64,000 nt of DNA from Kineosporia aurantiaca JCM 3230 (GTDB taxonomy: Bacteria > Actinomycetota > Actinomycetes > Actinomycetales > Kineosporiaceae): contig JODP01000003.1 in assembly GCA_000719025.1 (NCBI GenBank), forward strand, positions 551,360 to 615,359. Reading direction: 5' to 3'. Below the pieces are notes generated by a model that saw only the letters and a list, made by a program, of their open reading frames with translations, was not told where the DNA came from and made no database searches. Made by a program: the position numbers and the translations under genes. Below, piece after piece: positions 59,223 through 64,000 of the stretch; within the stretch, counting starts at the first letter, position 1, and each line of letters starts with the position of its first letter.

Positions 59223-59628
59223 TTAGCTGGGTCACGGACGTTTGACCTAGAACACGCGTTGTCTGGCTCACGTTGTCCGGACAGGTTCCCGGCGTCGGCG
59301 AGGTTTCGCGCCAGCTCCGCCGACGTCGTGTCGATCACTTGTGGATCACTCGTGTCACCGAGATCACCCAACTTGTCCGGACACGTAGGGCGGGACCGCT
59401 TGACGATTTCCCGTCGGAGGGGATCGAACGCTGACATGGGCTCGTGCAAGGCAAGATTCGGTCCCGGAAAGCGGTGCCACCACCTCACGTAGCGACGGGC
59501 TCGGACGGGTTCCGCGTGCAAGGATCGCGATTAGCGAGAGCGACACAAGGCCCGTTCGGGTGTTCTGACCCCGGCGGACTTGCAGGGCCGACGAACCGCA
59601 CGCGACGAAACCGCACAGGAGCAGGCAG
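59223..59628. other. 406-bp intergenic region with two TGTCCGGACA palindromes
   Basis: TGTCCGGACA occurs at 59274-59283 and again at 59374-59383, exactly 100 bp apart. A minus-strand open frame (59207-59521) reads plausibly in part but has no ribosome site and no family. No tRNA or terminator is recognised. The region probably includes the fba promoter near 59500-59620. Confidence 0.5.
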
Positions 59629-60651
59629 ATGCCGATTGCAACCCCAGAGGTCTACGCGGAGATGCTCGACCGCGCCAAGGCCGGGTCCTTCGCCTATCCC
59701 GCCATCAACGTCACCTCGTCCCAGACACTGAACGCCGCGCTGCGCGGCTTCGCCGACGCCGGCAGCGACGGCATCGTCCAGATGACCACCGGCGGGGCCG
59801 AGTACGCCTCCGGGCCGACGGTGAAGAACATGGTCGCCGGCGCGACCGCGATGGCGCTGTACGCGCACGAGGTGGCCAAGCAGTACGACGTCAACATCGC
59901 GCTGCACACCGACCACTGCCCGAAGGACAAGCTGGACACCTACGTCCGGCCGCTGCTGGCGATCAGCGAGGAGCGGGTCGCCCGGGGCGAGAACCCGCTG
60001 TTCCAGTCGCACATGTGGGACGGCTCGGCGATCCTGCTGGACGAGAACCTGAAGATCGCCGCCGAGCTGCTGGAGCGCACCTCCAAGGCGAAGATCGTGC
60101 TGGAGGTGGAGATCGGCGTGGTCGGCGGTGAGGAGGACGGCGTCGCCCACGAGATCAACGAGCACCTCTACACCACCGTGGCCGACGCCCGGGCCACCGT
60201 GCAGGCCCTCGGCCTGGGCGAGAACGGGCGCTATCTCACTGCTCTCACGTTCGGCAACGTGCACGGCGTGTACAAGCCGGGCAACGTCAAGCTGCGCCCG
60301 GAGATCCTCCAGCAGATCCAGAACGAGATCGGTTCCGAGTACGGCCGGGACAAGCCGTTCGACCTGGTCTTCCACGGCGGCTCGGGATCGCTGCCGGAGG
60401 AGATCTCGGCCGCCGTCGACTTCGGCGTGATCAAGATGAACATCGACACCGACGCCCAGTACGCCTACACCCGGCCGGTGGCCGACCACATGCTGAAGAA
60501 CTACGACGGCGTGCTCAAGGTGGACGGCGACGTCGGCAACAAGAAGGTCTACGACCCGCGGGTGTGGGGCAAGAGCGCCGAGGCCGGCATGTCGGCCCGG
60601 GTGGTCCAGGCCTGCGAGCAGCTGCGCAGCGCGGGCACCAAGATCGCCTAG
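59629..60651 (+). CDS. fba: class II fructose-bisphosphate aldolase
   Basis: 340 aa, ATG with CAGGAGCAGG upstream. The zinc ligand region is IALHTDHCP, with ILEVEIGVVGGEEDGV-like KIVLEVEIGVVGGEEDG, FGNVHGVYK and the phosphate-binding HGGSGS and MNIDTDAQYA. It performs the glycolytic and gluconeogenic aldol cleavage of fructose-1,6-bisphosphate. It is followed by the DUF3151 gene, the arrangement seen in many actinobacteria. Confidence 0.98.
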   Translation: MPIATPEVYAEMLDRAKAGSFAYPAINVTSSQTLNAALRGFADAGSDGIVQMTTGGAEYASGPTVKNMVAGATAMALYAHEVAKQYDVNIALHTDHCPKDKLDTYVRPLLAISEERVARGENPLFQSHMWDGSAILLDENLKIAAELLERTSKAKIVLEVEIGVVGGEEDGVAHEINEHLYTTVADARATVQALGLGENGRYLTALTFGNVHGVYKPGNVKLRPEILQQIQNEIGSEYGRDKPFDLVFHGGSGSLPEEISAAVDFGVIKMNIDTDAQYAYTRPVADHMLKNYDGVLKVDGDVGNKKVYDPRVWGKSAEAGMSARVVQACEQLRSAGTKIA

Positions 60652-60699
60652 GTCGCGTCCGATGCGCGGGTCACCGGGCGGCTGCGGCAGACTGGCCCG

Positions 60700-61140
60700 G
60701 TGACCACGCATTCTTCGAACCTGCTGAACTCGCCGCCGCCGACCCTGCTGCCCGACGACGCGGCGTCCCGGGACGCGATCGCGGCCGGGGCCCCGCTGGA
60801 GAACGTCGCCGCCGCCAACCCGGCGCACTGCCTGCCCTGGGCCGCCCTGGCCGAGCGGGCCCTGGAGGCCGGCAACGACATCGAGGCGTACGCCTACGCC
60901 CGCACCGGCTACCACCGCGGGCTGGACGCGCTGCGTCGCAACGGCTGGAAGGGCCACGGCCCGGTGCCGTGGTCGCACCTGCCGAACCAGGGCTTCCTGC
61001 GCGCCCTGGCCGCCCTCGGCCGGGCCGCCACCGCGATCGGCGAGGACGAGGAGCGGGTGCGGATCGCCGCCTTCATCAGTGACTGCGACCCCGAGGCGGC
61101 CGACGCACTCAACGTCCTGAGCTGGGCGGTCGACCGCTGA
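60700..61140 (+). CDS. DUF3151 family protein
   Basis: 146 aa from a GTG. The sequence NPAHCLPWAALAERALEAGNDIEAYAYARTGYHRGLDALRRNGWKGHGPVPWSHLPNQGFLRALAALGRAA is diagnostic of DUF3151, an all-helical actinobacterial family of unknown function usually found next to fba. The TGA overlaps the probable CTG start of the next gene. Confidence 0.92.
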   Translation: MTTHSSNLLNSPPPTLLPDDAASRDAIAAGAPLENVAAANPAHCLPWAALAERALEAGNDIEAYAYARTGYHRGLDALRRNGWKGHGPVPWSHLPNQGFLRALAALGRAATAIGEDEERVRIAAFISDCDPEAADALNVLSWAVDR

Positions 61141-62141
61141 GCCTGCCGGTCGTCGTGGTGGGCGGCGGGATCGCGGGAGTGGCCTGCGCCCGTCGCCTGC
61201 ACGACGCCGGGGTCCGGGTCCGGATCTACGAGCGGGGTCGCCGGATCGGCGGCCGGATGGCCGTGAAGACCGAGTACCTGGGCCCGGTCTCGTCGTTGTC
61301 GGTGGGGCACGCGGTGGACATCGGCGCGCCCTACTTCACCGTGCGCGAGGCGCTGTTCGCCCACGTGGTCGGGGTCTGGCAGCGGTCCGGCCTGGCCCAG
61401 CCGTGGACCGACCGGTTCAGCATCCTGGACGAGCAGGGCCTGCGCCGGGGCGAACCCGGCCCGCAGCGCTACTCCACCGTGCCCGGCGCCGGCGGGTTGC
61501 GCGGGCTGGTCGAGAACCTGGCCCAGGGTTTGCGGATCGAGACGGCGCACCTGGTCGAGTCGGTGACCGTGGAGCACGGGCAGACCCTGGTGGACGGCGA
61601 GCCGGTGGCCGCCGTCGTGCTGGCCATGCCCGACACCCAGGCCGCCCGGCTGCTCCCGGCCGGGACCGCCGACGCGCTCGCCGTGGCCGGCTCCGTCCAG
61701 CTCCCGGTGCTCACCCTCTGGGCGGCCTGGCCGTCCCGCTGGTGGCCGGAGTTCGACGGGGTCTTCGTCAACTCCTCCGACGTGCTCACCTGGATCTCCG
61801 ACAGCGGCCGCAGCCACGCCGACGGGGTCCCGCTGCTGGTCACCCACAGCACCGGCGACCTGGCCCGGCCCCGGCTGAAGGACCCGACCTCCGGGATCGA
61901 GCCGATGCTGGCCGAACTGGGCCGGCTGCTGGGGGCCGAGCCGACCCCGCGGGCCGACTGGGCCCGGGTGCACCGCTGGTCGTTCGCGGCTCCGGCGCGC
62001 ACCCATCCGGAGCCCTTCGGGTTGCTGGAGAACGGCCTGATCGGTGTGTGCGGCGACGCCTGGGGGCCGCGCTCGCGGGTCGAGCAGGCCTGGATGTCCG
62101 GCAACGGACTGGCCGAAACGCTGCTGAAACAGCTGCCCTAG
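61137..62141 (+). CDS. FAD-dependent oxidoreductase (renalase / amine-oxidase-like)
   Basis: The N-terminal dinucleotide motif is VVVVGGGIAGVACARRLHDAGVRVRIYERGRRIGGRM. The first standard start in frame (GTG 61155) would cut the first beta strand of this fold. A CTG at 61137, overlapping the previous TGA as CTGA, gives SLPVVVVGGGIAG and 334 aa and is preferred. The C-terminal FAD motif is GLIGVCGDAWGPRSRVEQAWMSGNGLAE. The substrate is unknown. Renalase-like enzymes oxidise aberrant NAD(P)H isomers. Confidence 0.8.
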   Translation: MSLPVVVVGGGIAGVACARRLHDAGVRVRIYERGRRIGGRMAVKTEYLGPVSSLSVGHAVDIGAPYFTVREALFAHVVGVWQRSGLAQPWTDRFSILDEQGLRRGEPGPQRYSTVPGAGGLRGLVENLAQGLRIETAHLVESVTVEHGQTLVDGEPVAAVVLAMPDTQAARLLPAGTADALAVAGSVQLPVLTLWAAWPSRWWPEFDGVFVNSSDVLTWISDSGRSHADGVPLLVTHSTGDLARPRLKDPTSGIEPMLAELGRLLGAEPTPRADWARVHRWSFAAPARTHPEPFGLLENGLIGVCGDAWGPRSRVEQAWMSGNGLAETLLKQLP

Positions 62142-62219
62142 ACGGGCGATCCCCGGCCGTCGCGGTAGGATCAATCACCGGACCCCACACCCAGGGGTGT
62201 GAAGAAGGAGCCCGGTTAA

Positions 62220-63509
62220 ATGCCCGCGATCGTTCTGGTCGGCGCTCAGTGGGGTGACGAGGGTAAGGGCAAGGCCACCGACGCCCTCGGCGCCGAGGCG
62301 GACTACGTCGTCAAGTTCAACGGCGGCAACAACGCCGGCCACACCGTGGTCGTCGACGGTGAGAAGTACGCCCTGCACCTGCTGCCCTCCGGCATCCTGA
62401 CGCCCGGCTGCACCCCGGTGATCGGCAACGGCGTGGTGATCGACCTGGGCGTGCTGTTCGAGGAGATCGACGGCCTCACCGCCCGCGGTATCGACTGCTC
62501 CAAGCTGCTGGTCTCGGCCAACGCGCACCTGATCCCGTCCTACAACCGCACGCTCGACAAGACGCTGGAGCGGTTCCTGGGCAAGCGCAAGATCGGCACC
62601 ACCGGCCGGGGCATCGGCCCGACCTATGCCGACAAGATGAGCCGGGTCGGCATCCGCGTGCAGGACCTGTTCGACGAGGGCATCCTGCGGCAGAAGATCG
62701 AGGGTGCTCTGGAGAGCAAGAACCAGCTGCTGGTCAAGGTTTTCAACCGGCGCTCGATCACCGTGGACGAGGTGTTCGACGAGCTCATCTCCTACGCCGA
62801 CCGGCTGCGCCCGATGGTCACCGACACCGGCCTGACCCTGGTCAACGCGCTCGACCGGGGCGAGATGGTGCTGTTCGAGGGCGGTCAGGCGACCCTGCTG
62901 GACGTCGATCACGGCAACTACCCGTTCGTCACCTCCTCCAACGCCACCGCCGGCGGGGCCTGCACCGGTTCCGGGGTGCCGCCCACCCGGATCGACCGGG
63001 TGATCGCGGTGGCCAAGGCGTACGCCACCCGGGTCGGGGAAGGCCCGTTCCCCACGGAGTTGCACGACGAGTGGGGCGACCGGCTGAGGGACGTCGGGGG
63101 CGAGTTCGGTACCACCACGGGACGCCCGCGGCGCTGCGGTTGGTACGACGCGCCGATCGCGCGGTACGCCGCCCGGGTCAACGGGGTCACCGACTTCGTG
63201 CTGACCAAGATGGACGTGCTCACCGGGATCGAGCGGATCCCGGTCTGCGTGGCCTACGACGTGGACGGCGAGCGGCACGACGAGATGCCGATGACGCAGA
63301 CCGGTTTCCACCACGCCAAGCCGATCTACGAGTACTTCGACGGCTGGACCGAGGACATCTCGGCGGCCCGGGTGTTCGAGGACCTGCCGAAGAACGCCCA
63401 GGCCTACGTGCTGGCCCTGGAGGAGATCTCGGGCCAGCGGATCTCGGCCGTGGGAGTCGGCCCGAGCCGCGAGCAGACGGTGGTGCGCCACTCGCTGCTG
63501 CCGGAGTAA
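62220..63509 (+). CDS. purA: adenylosuccinate synthetase
   Basis: 429 aa, ATG with GAAGGAG upstream. Motifs: GAQWGDEGKGKATD (P-loop), NGGNNAGHTV, GTTGRGIGPTYADK, EGGQATLLDVDHGNYPFVTSSN, the RCGWYDAPIARYA segment and the C-terminal GVGPSREQTV. It converts IMP and Asp to adenylosuccinate with GTP in AMP synthesis. It converges on the sigma factor gene with a 7-bp gap. Confidence 0.99.
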   Translation: MPAIVLVGAQWGDEGKGKATDALGAEADYVVKFNGGNNAGHTVVVDGEKYALHLLPSGILTPGCTPVIGNGVVIDLGVLFEEIDGLTARGIDCSKLLVSANAHLIPSYNRTLDKTLERFLGKRKIGTTGRGIGPTYADKMSRVGIRVQDLFDEGILRQKIEGALESKNQLLVKVFNRRSITVDEVFDELISYADRLRPMVTDTGLTLVNALDRGEMVLFEGGQATLLDVDHGNYPFVTSSNATAGGACTGSGVPPTRIDRVIAVAKAYATRVGEGPFPTELHDEWGDRLRDVGGEFGTTTGRPRRCGWYDAPIARYAARVNGVTDFVLTKMDVLTGIERIPVCVAYDVDGERHDEMPMTQTGFHHAKPIYEYFDGWTEDISAARVFEDLPKNAQAYVLALEEISGQRISAVGVGPSREQTVVRHSLLPE

Positions 63510-63516
63510 CCGCCGG

Positions 63517-64000
63517 CTAGAGCTCCTGGGTCAGCCCGGAGCGCAGGATGTTCAGGCTCTTGGTGAGCAGCCGGGAGACGTGCATCTGGGAGACGCCGAC
63601 CTCGGCCGCGATCTGCGACTGGGACAGGCCCTTGCCGAAACGGAGTTCCAGGATGCGCCGTTCGCGCACCGGGAGCCGGGCCAGCAAGGGCCGCAGCGTC
63701 TCCCGCTGCTCCACCAGCTCAAGCCCCGCGTCCTCGAACGCCTTGCCGATCATCCGGTCCGAGTCGTCGGCGGTGGTCTGCAGCGGCACGGTGATGTAGG
63801 CGCTGGCCGTCTCCAGCGCCTCCAGCACGAGATCCGCGTCCACGTCGAGGTATTCGGCGATCTCGCGGACCGTGGGGGAGCGGTCGTGGGTGTGGGTGAG
63901 AGTTTCGCGGGCTTCGGAGACGCGGCGGCCGAGGTCCTGGATGCGGCGGGGGATGCGCATGGCCCAGCCGCGGTCGCGGAAGTGGCGGCGGATTTCGCCG
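63517..64000 (-). CDS. SigB/SigF-type RNA polymerase sigma factor, C-terminal part
   Basis: The open frame continues to the right edge, so the N-terminus (region 1/2) is outside. The visible part begins GEIRRHFRDRGWAMRIPRR (region 2.4/3 junction typical of SigF/SigB). Region 3 follows (SPTVREIAEYLDVDADLVLEALE). Region 4 reads LPVRERRILELRFGKGLSQSQIAAEVGVSQMHVSRLLTKSLNILR. It probably directs stress or developmental genes; such factors are usually controlled by an anti-sigma kinase not in this window. Confidence 0.93.
   Translation of the reverse strand, partial: GEIRRHFRDRGWAMRIPRRIQDLGRRVSEARETLTHTHDRSPTVREIAEYLDVDADLVLEALETASAYITVPLQTTADDSDRMIGKAFEDAGLELVEQRETLRPLLARLPVRERRILELRFGKGLSQSQIAAEVGVSQMHVSRLLTKSLNILRSGLTQEL

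Noticed and set aside
1..64000. tRNA or rRNA genes, integrases, transposases, prophage genes
   Set aside because: Looked for in gaps and among translations; none recognised by eye. A tRNAscan or Infernal run would be needed to exclude small RNAs formally.

Overview
The window is 64 kb of very GC-rich, gene-dense DNA with short intergenic gaps, many 4-bp ATGA/GTGA overlaps and frequent GTG starts. Several markers point to an actinobacterium: a dnaK-grpE-dnaJ-hspR operon with HAIR operators, clpB under the same operator type, Gram-positive-type tad pilus genes without a secretin, a FemX-like/alanine-racemase-like pair, a SigE-family ECF sigma factor and a SigB/SigF-type sigma factor. Kineosporiaceae or a near relative is my guess from overall impression only. 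No rRNA, tRNA, CRISPR array, insertion sequence or prophage was seen. The content reads as ordinary chromosome with several accessory blocks.

Layout. 1-374: end of an ECF-transporter T subunit, followed by a 22-bp repeat array. 541-6220 (minus): a two-component system and, downstream of it, a membrane redox operon (Thr-rich anchored protein, ApbE flavin transferase, ferric-reductase-like heme protein, NuoF-like flavoprotein). 6321-7298: a secreted protein. 7343-12245: the heat-shock operon, plus a UPF0303 gene whose 3' end lies in a 19-bp tandem repeat. 12982-21710: a complete-looking tad/Flp pilus locus with its own NarL-type two-component system and an unusual TadZ-TadE fusion. 21707-24530 (minus): three secreted or membrane genes of unknown function. 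24614-26767: DUF192, LURP-one-like and LmeA/DUF2993 genes. 26846-30000: clpB, its terminator, and a 61-bp minisatellite that appears to derive from that terminator.

30310-38017: a secreted subtilisin with lectin-like repeats, a second 22-bp array, a CGNR regulator and a divergent FtsX-type ABC exporter whose two fused ATPase domains are joined by a linker containing the same 22-bp repeat. 38014-44652: exonuclease III, a GGDEF-EAL protein, pyrE, lemA (apparently frameshifted), two DedA proteins and a SpoU methyltransferase. 44630-47755 (minus): a sigma-factor cluster containing a sigma factor, its membrane partner, a secreted paralogue of the partner's sensor domain, a 43-aa small ORF, and a protein that looks like a sigma region 2 fused to the membrane partner. 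48088-52201: a PadR-controlled ABC exporter. 52253-63509: mostly housekeeping genes (HAD phosphatase, SGNH hydrolase, FemX/racemase pair, NarL two-component system, fba, DUF3151, renalase-like oxidoreductase, purA). 63517-64000: the C-terminal part of a SigB/SigF-type sigma factor, cut by the window edge.

The strongest candidates for something undescribed are the sigma-region-2/TM/sensor fusion with its co-oriented paralogues (44630-47755), the TadZ-TadE fusion (13746-15326), and the 22-bp GTGATCATG-core arrays, one of which lies inside a coding sequence.
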